Shown: positions 1 through 12,281, counted from the first letter of the stretch. The stretch: DNA of 64,000 nt from Physcomitrium patens (GCF_000002425.4 NC_037273.1:7023506-7087505), one strand, 5' to 3'. The notes: generated by a model not told the origin, from the sequence alone. Translations and numbers: made by a program.

Positions 1-1130
1 ACCGCTGTTTGAATTTCAAAGAAGAAATTCATAAGAATGAGACAAGACAGTATAGCCATGCACCTGGACAAGACTGGGACGCACCTGCGGCGAATCGAAC
101 GCTGCGCTAGCGGAGCTCGGACGCATACAAGCAAGGGTGATGGCTGCACCTCCGCCCCACATAGCCATAGTCCGATCCATCATGGTCCGCTACTACCCTA
201 AACTTCCACAATCTCGCCCTCGTCTTCACCCACAATTCCACTACTGCCAAAGATTCGCTCTCAGGAAGTCTGAACAAACCCACAACCTCCCGCAAATGAA
301 ACGCGACAAATCTTCAAGGATAACCCAAAAACGTCATCACAAAACCAGAACCTCAACCTATCTGTACAGAATCCGAACTCAGACACCGACGTCAAAACGC
401 AACAAAGATTGCGGCGTTACCTAGACCATGCCAGTGCGAATCACGATTGCACTCCTCGTGGCAGGATGGACAGGCTCTGTGGGTGTCTCCGAATGTCCGT
501 TGCAATTGCATCCCGCCGTGAGACCCCAGCGTATCTGTGCTCGTGTGGTTGTGAGCTTGCAATTGCACCACATGATTGCACGAAGAAAGCGGGCCCCTCC
601 ATTTTTGGCCTTTATTTTTATTTTTATGGTTACTGTTCTTTTGGTTCCTGAAGCATCAGCGTCACCACCGCCAAAGGTAACTTCGTCTTTCTTGGTCGGA
701 ATTCGTTGATAAGGGTATTCCTCGAATACACAAAGCTTTCGGTTCGCGTGACCAACGCGACGGCGGAAGTTACAACGCATTGTCGCCATCGCTAGCATAC
801 CAAGTGGGTGAGGTTCCGACAGATTGAAGTCACGGAGGATCGCGCATCAGTGACCGTACGAGGGAATGAGGAGCGTGATTGTGGGGGCATCCTCGTCCAC
901 GCTGATCCCACGCCCTCGCTATCCTTCTTCCTGCTTCGCCGCTCGCTGTCGTCGCGTCGCATCACGTCGCGTTGCGTCACTTCGCGTCGAGCTTCTGCTT
1001 TGTTCATGGCTGCCACTGTGCGATGTTTTTATCCGGTATGCCCGATATGTTCTTCTGGCTGCCCCCGGGCAGCCCTTCCCCATTGACTTCTCCTTTCTAG
1101 GGCTTTGATTTCGGAGTACGAATTCACAAG
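1..1130. other. CpG-rich unique region, no gene recognised
   Basis: Base composition is far richer in G+C than the DNA that follows, and CpG is frequent. This marks it as gene-proximal, non-transposon DNA. Several short overlapping reading frames exist on both strands, but none has a recognisable domain or consistent coding character. Around 945-995 there is a run of imperfect cgtcgc/cgtcac units. It may be the promoter or 5' leader of a gene lying to the left; that is inference only. Confidence 0.4.
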
Positions 1131-1459
1131 TGGAAAGAAAAATGAATGAATAAAAAATATATGCATGACGTAGTACTCTCATTTCAATTACATATAGATT
1201 TATATGTTTATGTTTTGAAATGGTCATTACTGTATGGTATGTGTATGGTATGTAGATTGAGAACTAACTTTAAAATAAAATATAGATAAAATAGAAGAAT
1301 TTATTGTGTACAGTGAAACATTTGGATGGGTCTTTTGAAATTTAAAATATAATAAAATTGGATGGTATTCTAATAAATATCAAATAAATAATTACATAAC
1401 TTGATTTTTTGTAATTAGTTAAAAAATCCAAAATTTTACAATTCTAAATATTGACAAAA

Positions 1460-2130
1460 GCAAAAATCAACAATTAAAAAGTCTAAAAAGTAGTTGTAGG
1501 ACTTGTCGATAGAAGGAACATTGGCAAGGCAATACAAAGTGTACAAGAAAGAACTTTGGTGGTGCAACAAGTCCTAATGTTATTGTCATTAAGTTATATG
1601 CAAGCAATGATTGTATCATATGTTGTTGACATTGAGTATTAGCACATGCTTTGATGTAAACAATACAAGAGACTAAATGATTGAATAGTATTAAAGGATT
1701 GAATATTAAGGGTAAAAAAGATAAGGCATTCACATGTAAAATATGTATTGTTGATAAGGCCCATAGATAGTTTTTTTTAGACAAGCATAAGTATACCAAT
1801 GATATTTTAGATGCGATAGTGTCCAATCTTGGTTATTTTAATACAACTAGTTTTGATGATGCCAAATGGTTAAATGAGTGGATTGACAAATACTTTGGTT
1901 AATATAGTCTTGCATTTCTTTAGACTAAAGACAAGATATCAATTACACATAAGACTTGGAAAATATAGTAAAAATAAGATTTTTCTTTTTACTAATCATG
2001 ATACTAAGTTCTTTAAAGGAAAGGTGGGTTCATAATTCAAATCTAAAGGCATTTGATACATGATTATGTTTCCATATTCACATGAGATTGTTGTCATGGT
2101 AGAGCATTATTATATTATAACATGACTATA
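1460..2130 (+). pseudogene. Ty1/copia gag-pol fragment
   Basis: Broken translation gives a degenerate zinc knuckle (CRTC followed by KEHW, near 1490-1530). It then jumps to the GAG-pre-integrase segment (VLAHA, and a CxxC pair at CKIC followed by KAHR, 1640-1770) and then to the integrase core (region reading SKGI and EIVVMVE, 2035-2110). The same blocks occur at 8090-9190 in the complete copia element, so this is a related copy with an internal deletion between the zinc knuckle and the pre-integrase domain. Many stops make it non-functional. On the right it is cut by a family R repeat copy. Confidence 0.75.
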
Positions 2131-3000
2131 TGGTGAAAGATAATAACATTGATTCTATTATAGAAGAGCATAATTAAAAAACGTAATAGTAAGATATAGA
2201 TAAAAGATAGGGAGGTAGTAAAACCTTTTTAGTATTAATACTATTTTTTTATAAAAAAGGCTTATACTTATTTTATGCAACCATATATAAGGCAAAATAA
2301 AGTAGATTAGAATATATATATATATATATATATATAATTTTAAGATAAATTTTAGAGTATTTTGTAGCTAAATTACTATAAAAAACCAAGAATTGATATC
2401 CAAAAAGGACCAATTATGAGCCATGGTCAAAATCAAATCCTAAGACACAAAACTATGTTTCTATGGCAATTTTGAGGTTTTTTTTTGTTGATTAAAGAAT
2501 AAGATTATAGACAAGGCTTTAAGACAGTTGTTTTTGCATTCTTTTTAAGTAATTTGAATTCATATTGAATTTTTGAGAGCTTTTCAAAATGAGAGATGTT
2601 TTCCATGATTTTGGATTTTGAGAAATTGAAAGAGGTTTATATACTTTAGACATTTGTGGGTATGTTATTAGATGTACACGTGAAATTTTATGGTATTTTA
2701 AATGTGGTTGTTTTAAATGTGATTTTAAAATTTGAGTTCAATCTAAAGGTTAAATTGAAGGATATGAGAATTTCATTGGATTGGAATATCAAATAATTAA
2801 ATTTAAGAATCAATAAGATTTTATGTGACTTTCAGAAATCCGCTGGTTTAATTCAAGCAAAATTTTATGAGAGCTCAATAAACTTGAGCTTCTTTAGTTT
2901 TGTTAATTTAAAAAAGAGTTGAAAAATTCAACAAGAAGTAATCACTACTATAAAATCAACATCCAAGTTGGAAAAAGAGGATAGCCAACACCCAAGAATA
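2130..3000 (-). mobile_element. Family R repeat copy (reverse orientation, partial)
   Basis: The sequence aligns by eye with the reverse complement of the R copies at 28673-32775: the block with ggaggtagtaaaa, then the gcaaccatatataaggc part, then the segment around 2440-2870 with cttttcaaaatgagag. It lies inside the integrase of the copia fragment to its left. The right end and the CCTAAA-like array seen in other copies are missing or unrecognisable. Both borders are approximate. Confidence 0.6.
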
Positions 3001-3571
3001 TTAGAAGTTTTTTTTTTAAATTGATTTATTTGATTTTTTTATGTTTATTATTTATTTTACATCTTTTACTACAATTGATAAAAAAAAACCCTGAATTTTA
3101 AAATTTTTGCTAAATAAATTAACAAGTATAATTTTCTTATTACTTTTTATATGAACAAGTGCTTAAGCTTCACATTATAGTTAAATGAATTGAATAATTA
3201 TACATCTTTAACTACTTTTTATAGATAGAAGTACTTTAACTTGACATTATTGCCAAATAAATTAAGTAATTTTATATTTTTAATTATGTGTACTAAAAGA
3301 GTTTAAAAAATAATTATAAACTATTATTATTAAAAATAGTTTTTGTTAAAAAATTAAAAATTAATTTAAAATTTATAGAGTATAAATGCTTTATATGATT
3401 TTTGATTGTTCTCTACTAGCTTATTATTATATTGGTAATAATTATTAACTAGATTATTTTTTTTATCTTAGAAGTTATATTGTTGGTGATACATAATAGC
3501 TTTATAGAATTGATTAATTTATAAAAATATCATATTTGTACTTTATTTTTTTAAAGTATAAATTTATATAC

Positions 3572-3602
<31 letters not shown>

Positions 3603-4351
3603 TACATACATACATAGAAAAGATTTTATTATTAAACTGCTATTAGAATACAACCAATTGGAAATTCATATATTTTTTTTATACAAAGTAAAGGCCGAGA
3701 AATTGAAAAGAGTAAATATAGAGCTAAAACTTTGTAGAAGAATAGAGATAAAATGGTTTATGTTTGCAATTGATTTTTCGTTTAATTTTTATAATTTTTT
3801 ATTTCATTTTAATAGATAAAAATTTAGAAAATTTAGAAAAACTGAAATTTTATTATAATTTATAGGTAAATAAAACAATAATAACATTTATCAAGGTAAT
3901 TAAGAAGTCTTGAAGTTAATTCTACTTTGCAGAAAAACAAAAGATGAAGGAGTAAGAACCATTATTTTTAGAATTATAGAATCATATTTAAACTCTTATT
4001 TATTTTAGAAGCATCATATTTAAACTCTTATTTAGAAGCATCATATTTAAACTCTTATTTATTTCTATCCTTATTTTTTGATTATGTATTTAATTAGCAA
4101 TTTAAGAGGAATCATAATAATATTCTAATAATATTTCTTTTGGATAGATCTTTTTAAACTAATAATATGTATATTAATTGAACCTTTCAACTACTAATCA
4201 ATAGTAAAAGTAGATAATTAGTAACAATTCAATCCTGTTATATTTGAACTTATTACCATTTGATAGGAACTGATATATGTAAAAAAAACCAGTCTTATAT
4301 TTGATGTTATAAAAAATAAAAATAAAAAAACCAAATCAAAGAATGGTTGAA

Positions 4352-4418
<67 letters not shown>

Positions 4419-4960
4419 TTAAGTTGATAATTTTATAGAAGAAAATGCAAAGAATTTTTAAAGTGCAAGATTGATTCAATATAAAAAATAATTACAAGTT
4501 TAGATTAAAAAGACAAGAAGAAGGCTTCAATTTCATTTGAGAATATATAAAATAAATAGAAAAAATTTAAGATATTATATAATTTATATAGAAATAATTA
4601 AAACCAACCAAGTAAATAAGAAGATAGATAAAGAATTTGATTCAATTTAAAATAATTCTAATTAATATCATTTAGAAAATTTTAACACAACTAAATTTTA
4701 GTTATTCAAGTATTCCAAATTAAAACCAACCTATGAAAAAATTATCAATTGCTATAAGATCAAATAATAAGAATAGTTAATTCTAATTGATAGTTAAGTT
4801 TACTGTTTTAATTTTTAAAATTGGTTGAATTTTGTTTCCTATTGCTTTTAAACGTTGCACAATGTTGTGAGTGAACAGACTAAAACAGTTCAAACATGCA
4901 AGTAACTTAATTGCCAACAGACTATTAGATTAATGCATGCATTTGTCAATGTCAATAGAC
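3000..4960. other. AT-rich intergenic DNA
   Basis: Very AT-rich sequence with no open frame of note and no recognisable transposon protein. It contains short tandem duplications, for example a segment reading atcatatttaaactctta repeated near 3985-4055, and TA microsatellites at about 3570-3595. It is probably decayed transposon DNA, but no family can be named. Confidence 0.5.
4353..4414. repeat. Compound (AC)16(AT)15 microsatellite
   Basis: A pure AC run from 4353 passes directly into a pure AT run ending at 4414. It lies in AT-rich noncoding DNA. Confidence 0.95.
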
Positions 4961-6223
4961 TAATTTCCAACTTATTGATTCCGACAACGAACACAGAGCC
5001 TTGCTCTCTCATTCAAAAATACCTCACTCTCGTGGGCGTCTTTTAAGCTGATCAAGCTCCTTGGTAGTGAACACTTGTTCAGGATCGCATCTTGGAGGAA
5101 TTGTGGTGAACAAGTGCGGCAAACTCTATCACCTAGTGAATTCACTTGACTGCGAGAAAATGTTCGGGTGCAAAGGCAGAGGAGGAGAACACAATGAAGG
5201 ATATGGTCGAAATTATTGTTGTGGTTAATGAGAAAAGTCCACCCTATTTTTCACAGGAGAATGTAATGTCTTAAGCAAAGGACAAGAATTTAACTCTTCG
5301 AAATGTTTTTCATGATATCTTTTTCATGGATAACTCTTTTGGACGTTTCATGCACACGGAAGCAATATCACAAACACAAGCGCATAAATTCTGGCAAAAA
5401 TGTTGAACTTCTTTGGATCGATGCTTGGAAGTAATGAAAAACGACAAGAGAGTTGATATGAGCATGGAAAACCAACAACAACAAATACGAAGCATAACAA
5501 TCTGTTGCATTCATGCGGCCAGGTTCATTGGCTCAAATGGAGCACATCCTCTACACACGAGATAACGATTCATCTTCCAATCAGGCAGTTAGTGAATGCA
5601 TCTTCTTGTGGGTTGACTGACTGTCTCCACGCATTTTTAGCGAAGCAAATCGAGAAAGTGGCAGCAGATCAACGTCCCGCAAATACCATGAAAAGTATGA
5701 ATATATTCAGATCTTAGTCAAGGCTGCATGGAACATATATGCACAGCAAGACAACAAAACATAACACCACGGAAAGAAAAAAAACAGTAGAATACTGGCG
5801 TAGGATGGCTGCAGAAAGAAGTTAGCCTATCAAGGACAGAATGTGAAGTACAGTTGAGATAGGTACATTTGATAGATCAGATTGAAGATCACGGTGAGAA
5901 TTAATTGAACCAGAACTCACCAAACACGAAGAAGAATGGATATCGTTGGTCACAACGGTGTGAATACTCGGAGGTTCAGAACGGGTCTCCCTTCTTCGGC
6001 AGACGTGTTTTGCATGAGCCGACGGGGTGAGTTCGGGTCCAGAGTCATTGTGGTAAGACGTTTGATGAATGTGAGCGGTCCAGTTTCACATGAATGCGAT
6101 ATTTTTGTGAGTGAAACTCCATGACCTGCATTGTGGAGATTAGGAGATCAGTCGCCTAAGTTTTGCACAATATGAACTGTGAACAAGATAGTGATTTTTG
6201 AACAATTTAAATTGGAAAATTAC
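4960..6223. other. Unique gene-like island without a firm gene
   Basis: Base composition rises to normal levels from about 4960. Short frames occur on both strands (for example 5310-5510 minus and 5505-5717 plus), but none has a recognisable domain. On the minus strand, a frame stays open from about 6140 down to 5950, directly downstream of the 6224-6745 frame and preceded by an acceptor-like aatgcag. It could be a further exon of that gene. I could not find a donor/acceptor pair that keeps the frame. Confidence 0.3.
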
Positions 6224-6745
6224 CTACATCGTCTTGTTGCAGATGATCTTGTAGCGACTCCGATCATAAATTTGCCCAGACATAGAGGAATCAAGCCGTT
6301 GTTGCGGAGCGGGTTCGACAGGAAGAGGGGATGATGAAAGGTACAGTGAGGAGGATGGTGTTGGAGATGATTCAGGCGATCGTAGAGCAGATGAGACGGG
6401 CTTCGACAAGGTTTCTACAGCAGGGGCATGGAATGAGGTCGTCCAGCCATCTCCAATGTCCGAGTTCTGTACAGGACTGGGACCTGGTGACAATTTCCTG
6501 TGATCACGTAGAACGTGGTGGTCTTTGGAAGGATTCCTCCCACCTCTTACTGTAATTCCACTAACTATGGCCGCGACGGAGATGAGAGCAATGCAAGCGC
6601 TGATAGCATAGAACCTTGACCAACTTTTCAACCTCCTAAAGAGAGGTAAAACTAACTCAAACATCTGCATACTAGTTTCTAAGCTCGCATACTGTGTAGA
6701 GGGATCTAGTAATCTTGCATTACGTGAATCATCTAATTTCATCAT
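6224..6745 (-). CDS. Putative type II membrane protein, first exon or remnant
   Basis: A 173-residue frame. A short N-terminal part ends in basic residues (RRLKSWSR, 37-44). One hydrophobic segment follows at about 45-66, then a long Ser/Pro-rich stretch (70-145). This order (short cytosolic tail, single anchor, flexible stem) is typical of Golgi glycosyltransferases. Near the C-terminus IYDRSRYKIIC resembles the ICD-S-R-DIC block that opens the catalytic part of GT61 (DUF563) enzymes. That likeness is recalled from the family and is weak. The frame stops just after, beside a possible donor (gtaggt), so it may be exon 1 of a longer gene or a broken copy. No catalytic domain was found in the window. 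Confidence 0.4.
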   Translation of the reverse strand: MMKLDDSRNARLLDPSTQYASLETSMQMFELVLPLFRRLKSWSRFYAISACIALISVAAIVSGITVRGGRNPSKDHHVLRDHRKLSPGPSPVQNSDIGDGWTTSFHAPAVETLSKPVSSALRSPESSPTPSSSLYLSSSPLPVEPAPQQRLDSSMSGQIYDRSRYKIICNKTM

Positions 6746-6872
6746 ATTGACGATAGTTGCAGCTGAATAACTCTTTTCTCAATGAGATCACACAAACCAA
6801 TAGAGGCTATAAGTAGAACTTCTTAGGGTTAGGCCCAAATCCCCACCATCGTAGACTAAACTGTCTACAAAT

Positions 6873-7032
6873 TGTTGAATATGTTGAATGTTCCATATTA
6901 TGTGCACTAAAAGCTGTGACTTAATCAACTCTTAATTAAGAAACATGAAGTGCCCTTCCCTTGGCTTTTGGCACATTTCGTTTGCAATGAATAGTATTCT
7001 TAGTTTTCATAACTTATCCTATCTTTGTAACA
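6873..7032 (+). repeat. 5' LTR of copia element
   Basis: It starts TGTTGAAT and ends in ...TAACA directly before the primer-binding site. It aligns along its whole length with 12117-12276. At 160 bp it is short for a copia LTR. Confidence 0.92.
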
Positions 7033-7044
7033 TGGTATCAAAGC
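7033..7044 (+). promoter_or_regulatory. Primer-binding site (initiator tRNA-Met type)
   Basis: tggtatcaaagc lies immediately after the 5' LTR. It matches the usual plant copia primer site complementary to the 3' end of initiator tRNA-Met (TGGTATCAGAGC), with one G-to-A change. Confidence 0.9.
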
Positions 7045-9032
7045 TAGATGAACATTATCATGGATAAAAATTTGTTGGACAGAGTTTGGATGAAAAATTA
7101 CATATTTTTATTGGATGAAAATTTAGATGATTTGCTTATTGCTAGAACTTTGTCATTGCTGAAGTTGCTAGAGTTGCTGGAGTTATCTAAGTTGCTAGAG
7201 CTACCGCAATTGTTGGAGCTACTAGAACTAGAATTTGATTCTATTTGAAGTTGATTTTAATTTAATCAAAATTTATTTGTTGTTAGAATTAAAAACAAGT
7301 TTGTTTTGTACTAATATAGCTTGATACTACTATTTCTCAAATATCACACTTTGTAAATCATTTATTAATTATTCTCTTATAGTTATTTGTTGCTATTGCA
7401 TTAATTATATTTGGCAATGACATCTTCAATGGATAATTGCATTAATCGATTAGATGAGAAAAACTATGGCACATGGATATTTATTATAAAATATTTGATG
7501 CGCATCTATAAGCTCTACATGCATGTAAATAGGACATTAGAATGTCCTACGAGTATTGATGGAAAATTAAAATGGGAATCAAGTAAAAGAGAAGCACAAG
7601 CATTGATTGCACTGAATATTAAGTCTTTGCAATTGACTCACATATGCAAATGCAATGGTGCAAAAGAGATGTGGGATACATTGGCTAAGTTCCACAAGTC
7701 ATCACTAAGATATACTTAATGAAGAAATTGTATAATCTTTGATATGTAGATGGAGAATCTATGGAGATTTTTCTTAGAGATATTTTTGATCTTAGGGATC
7801 AATTTATTTTAGTCAATGGTAAAATAAGCAAACAAAGTATGACATTTTTTATACTTACCGCATTACTAGAAACTTAGAATGTATTGTTTAGTCAATTGCA
7901 TTGAAAAAAAGAGAAGAGATTATGGAAGAGATACTGTAATCTATTCTTTTTGAGGAGGAGTTACAAAAGAAAGAAAAGACTAATTCTCCATTTTTTGCTT
8001 TAGTAGTGCATGCAAGAAGAAAATAAGTCCCTAAGAAGCACCATCTACAATAAAAACAAAAACCTAAGATTGATAAATTTAAAAGTACTTATAAGACTTG
8101 TAGTAATAAAAGACATTAGTGAGGTGATATAGAATGTCTTAAAACAAATAGCAATGATATAGTAAATGATAGAGTTGTTGTTATTCTTTTAACTCAAAAA
8201 GCATCATTGTCTCAATTACAATATTATGTCCACATTGTTAGTGCAATAGATGTACACATCCAAGGAGATAAGAATAAAATTTTCAACTTCAATGAAAATA
8301 TGATTATTCAACTTGAAGGCTACAATTGTCGCATTAGCAAATCACAAGGCTTAGGTGAGATGCATCTCACACTTTTAGATCTTATAGAAAAAATATATTC
8401 ATGTAGTTGTGAAGGATATCCATTGGATTCCTAGAGCACACAATACTTTATTATCAATTGCAACTTTATGCAAGAAAGGTTGCAAATTCAACTTGGATGT
8501 CAATGGAGTTGATTAAATTCTACCTCCAAATAACTTACTTACACAAGGCACACTAGCTAGTAAAGCTTATCTTATGCCTTGTGAAATTGAAGAAGTTGCT
8601 ACAATTTTGACTTTATCTATTTCCAATTGTACATTTATTGAATGACATTAGGTATTAGCACATGCTTCAATGCATATATTATAGGAGGCAAAGTACATAA
8701 ATTATATTGAAAGATTAGAGATCAAGGGAAAAAAGAATAAAATACCAATTTGTGAGTCATGCATTTGTTGGCAAGGCCCATAGATAATCTTTCTCACATA
8801 AGTATAAGTATGCCAATGATATTTTGGATGTGATAATATTTGACCTTGATTATTCAAATACAACTAGCTTTGATGGTACTAAATGGCTAGCTGTATGAAT
8901 TGATGAATATTTTGGCTATTGTAGCCTTACATTTCTTCAAACTAAGGACCAAGTACATATTGCTTATAAGACTTGGGAAGCAGAGGCATAAAAAAGAATT
9001 AGAAGAAAAATAAAAACGTTTCTCACTGATGA

Positions 9033-9128
9033 AGGCATTGAATTCTTGAATAATAAGTTTAATTCTCATTTCAAAGCTAAAGGCATTGAATTCTTAAATA
9101 ATAATTTTGATTCCTGTTTCAAAGCTAA
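9033..9128 (+). repeat. 48-bp tandem duplication in copia integrase
   Basis: Two adjacent 48-bp units (9033-9080 and 9081-9128) each encode a version of the GIEFLNN...F-AKGI block. Exactly 16 codons are duplicated, so the frame is kept. The units differ by a few substitutions. Confidence 0.9.
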
Positions 9129-10439
9129 AGGCATTTGGTATATGACCACTCTTATATATACACATAAAATTGTTGGTATGGTAGAGCATATGATACAGAC
9201 TATTTTTGAAGAAATATGAACACTTTTAAATAATGCTAAGCTAGATTATTAATATTGGGCATTTACAACAAAATTTATAACTTGGACTTGTAATTACCTT
9301 TTACTTGCAAGACTCAATGGCAAGATACCACACAAAGTTTTTACAGTAAAAAATCTTCATTTTAAAATGCTCATTACTTTGATTTTCCTATTTGGTATTA
9401 CATATCAAAGAAAGAACATGAAAAACTCGATGCAAAGGCAAGGTGGGATGTTTTTGTTGGATATTCAAAAGTAGCAAAAAGGTATGAAATTTTTCTACCT
9501 AAAATAAAAAAGATGATTATTAGTTGACATGTGATTTTTCTTGATAATAAAGATAAGTTATCTGAAGAACTATTAACCTTTCAAGAAAAAATTGGAGTAG
9601 AGATGGATGATAGGAACAATCTTCATTTGTTAGATTTTCAGCATCCAAGAGAATTAGAAATATTCCAATCTCAAGTCTCAAGATTACACATGCAAGACAG
9701 ATTATATAGAAAAATAATTGAAGATGAAGTAAATCTTATACTAATAAATGCAATGGAATTCCATCAATTAGAAGTTGAAGCAACTACTCAAGCTTTACCA
9801 CCAAAACGTTGTTATGTAAGTGGCATTGATCTAGCAAATATTATAAGTGGCAATAGGATATATTGCATGTCTTGAAAAAAAGACAATAATTTTATTTGAG
9901 GAGATTATGACTTGATAATTGAAATGGTAGATGTAGTTCATGTTGATTAATATATAGAAGTACAGATTGTTGTGCAAGCCATGAATTCACCTTTTTGCGT
10001 AGAGTGGAGTTGTACCATAAAGGAAGAGTTCAATTCTGTGAAAGATCATGGTGTACGGGAATTTTTACTTATCTAATGGTAAGAAGGCTGTAGATTCAAA
10101 ATAGATTTTAAAGAAAAAACTTGCTAGCAATGGCTGTATTGAATGTTTTAAAGTACAATTGGTTGCAAAAGATTTTATTCAATAGAAAGGTCTTGATTAT
10201 TAAGAAACTTTTGTACTAGTTGCTCGCCTTCCAATAATTTGTATGTTTATTGCAATTATTGCTACCTTTAATTGAAATATATTACAATTTGATGTTGTTT
10301 CAACTTATCTAAATGGTGAACTTAAAGAGAAGAACATTTAAATTAAGATTTCAAAAGGTTTGGAAGTTCCATCAAAGCACAAAGGCAACGTGTTGTAATT
10401 GCTAAAAAATTTATATGATTTGAAGCAATATGGATGTGG

Positions 10440-10986
10440 TGTCAAGGACATAAACTGAAAGAAGATGCACAAACCTCGGAAGTTTGTATAAAAAAAAAAG
10501 TAAAAAAATAGAAATAAAGAAGTGTATATATTAAAAGGAAATTGAAATAGTTATTGCCAAAAGAAAAAGACACTAGAGACTCTTGAAACTAGACTAGAAA
10601 CAAGAAAGAAGTTGACAAGTGTGAAAAGGGCTTCATTCTTGCATCTATATATACTATCTAACTTGGAGCTACACGGCATTGTTCTATAGGACCTCTAATA
10701 TGTGTTGACTTTGGAGGACACATGCTTTAGCTTAAAAGGTTAGTTTTCTATGTATGCGCCACATGATTAACTTGTTCTTCAAGTTACCAACATGTATGGG
10801 ACACGGCTAACTTATTGACCACATTTCTAATCTAAAAAGTCAATTATAGACACCTATAAAGTCAAAGTAGTATCTATAAAGCTTCTAAAAAGCTATTATA
10901 GAAGATATTATAAAATTAACCTATTTTCACCTACTTTTATCTAATCATATAGGTAGTTATTGGTTTACATATGTATGTTCGTGATA
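10440..10986 (-). mobile_element. Solo LTR of chromovirus family G
   Basis: A 547-bp segment interrupts the copia reverse transcriptase between LYDLKQ and the YIDDVL region. On the plus strand it starts TGTCAAGGAC and ends GTGATA. It aligns with the LTRs at 24582-25121 and 33780-34295. The 5-bp duplication tgtgg lies on both sides (10435-10439 and 10987-10991). There is no internal region, so it is a solo LTR left by LTR-LTR recombination. It must be younger than the copia insertion. Confidence 0.9.
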
Positions 10987-12109
10987 TGTGGATGGAACAA
11001 GAGTTTGGATATTTCTATTGAATCTTGGTTGGGAGTGCTTAGAATTAGATCCTTGTTTATATACAATGTACATTGAAGGGCTAGTTCTTATACTAATTAT
11101 TTATATTGATGATGTACTTACTGGTGGTAAGAACTTTGAGATCCTTGTGAAATACAAGGATGAATTGCAAAAGTGCTATAAGATGAAAGATCTTGGTGAA
11201 TCTAATGATTTTCTTTGTATTGATTTTTTGTAAGATAAAAAAAATAATATCATTAATCTGAGCCAAGTAATATCAAGTATATTTGTTGAAAATTGGAAGA
11301 ATTTGGAATGAAAGATGCAAAGTCAATTGCTACACCAATAGTACAAGGTCATATCACTAAACATGAGAATGATGACCTTTTGGATACAGAAGATGTCAAA
11401 CTTTATCAAAAGAATTTAGGTTCATTATTGTATCTTGTAAATGGTATAAGGTATGACATTGTATTTGCTTATCAATATTTTGCTCCATATATGGCACATC
11501 CATATATTTCACATTGGTAAGGAATAAAACAAATATTTCATTACTTACAAAGAACAAAACATTCAGTATTGCAATATGGTGGAAAAGAAGCAAATTTGCA
11601 ACTTGTAGGCTACAGTGATATAGATGGGGCAGGTTGTATAGGGATGCGCTGTTTAGTTGGTGGTTATGGATTTATATTGGAAGGAACAATTATTACTTTG
11701 TCAAGTAAGAAACAATCTTTAATTTTTGTCTTGTCAATAAAGGCAAAGTATGCAACTTTGACTCCTATAGCAAGAGAGACTTTGTAGCTTTGTAAAGTAC
11801 ATAGGGATTATGACATTTCTAAGCCAAAAAGGATTCTCATTTATGAAGATAACTAGAATGCCATTGCTATTGCCAAAAATCCAGCTCACCATGGCTGTAC
11901 AAAGCATTGGAATATAGAACACTATTTTATTAGGTAATGTGTGAAAAAATGACAAATTAGTTTAGAATATTGTCCCATGGAGCAAATGGCTGCAGATATT
12001 TTCACAAAACCTCTTCCTAGAAATAAATTTCTAGCTTTCAAGGCTATGTTAGGTCTTGTTTCAGCAGAGAATTAAGTCTTGTTTTGGTAGAGAATTAAGT
12101 CCCACTTTT

Positions 12110-12116
12110 AGAGGAG
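12110..12116 (+). promoter_or_regulatory. Polypurine tract of copia element
   Basis: The purine run agaggag directly precedes the 3' LTR start TGTTGAAC, where the plus-strand primer of a copia element is expected. Confidence 0.75.
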
Positions 12117-12276
12117 TGTTGAACGTGTTGAATGTCACATATTATGTGCACCAAAAGCTGTGACTTAACCAATTCTTAACTAAGACACTGGAAGTGTCCT
12201 TCCTTGGCTTTCTGCAGATTTAGTTTGCTACAAATGGTATTCTTCGTTTTTCATAACTTATCCTATTTTAGTAAAA
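12117..12276 (+). repeat. 3' LTR of copia element
   Basis: It aligns with the 5' LTR over 160 bp. Its last bases read taaaa instead of taaca. The flanking caaat target duplication follows at 12277-12281. Confidence 0.9.
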
Positions 12277-12281
12277 CAAAT

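Larger units (their letters stand above)
7411..12075 (+). pseudogene. Copia gag-pol polyprotein, broken
   Basis: Gag is open at 7411-7719, with the family signature of a KNYGTW-like opening, W-KREAQALIAL and AKEMWDTL. Then come a degenerate zinc knuckle (about 8095-8145), the pre-integrase domain with a CxxC pair (8650-8790) and the integrase core (8830-9190, with EFLNN and EHM). Reverse transcriptase follows (10090-11290): QFDVVSTYLNGE, LYDLKQ and the catalytic YIDDVL. RNase H (11569-11950) has SSKKQS and EDN, and the tail reads ADIFTKPLPR (about 11990-12030). Numerous stops and frameshifts break it, a solo LTR interrupts the reverse transcriptase, and 48 bp of integrase are duplicated. The order INT-RT-RNase H defines copia. 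Confidence 0.9.
6873..12276 (+). mobile_element. Complete Ty1/copia retrotransposon, decayed
   Basis: Two 160-bp LTRs (6873-7032 and 12117-12276) begin with tgttgaa. They flank a primer-binding site, gag, protease, integrase, reverse transcriptase, RNase H and a polypurine tract, in copia order. The 5-bp target duplication caaat is intact at 6868-6872 and 12277-12281. The length is 5.4 kb, including a 547-bp solo LTR at 10440-10986. The LTRs differ at roughly two dozen positions by eye, many of them transitions, so the insertion is old. It splits a unique island (5.0-6.87 and 12.28-13.7 kb). No frame is intact, so it cannot encode its own mobility. Confidence 0.93.

Noticed and set aside
2310-2335. 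CRISPR-like arrays suggested by regularly repeated TA tracts across the window
   Set aside because: They are simple TA microsatellites without unique spacers, and the DNA is plant nuclear.
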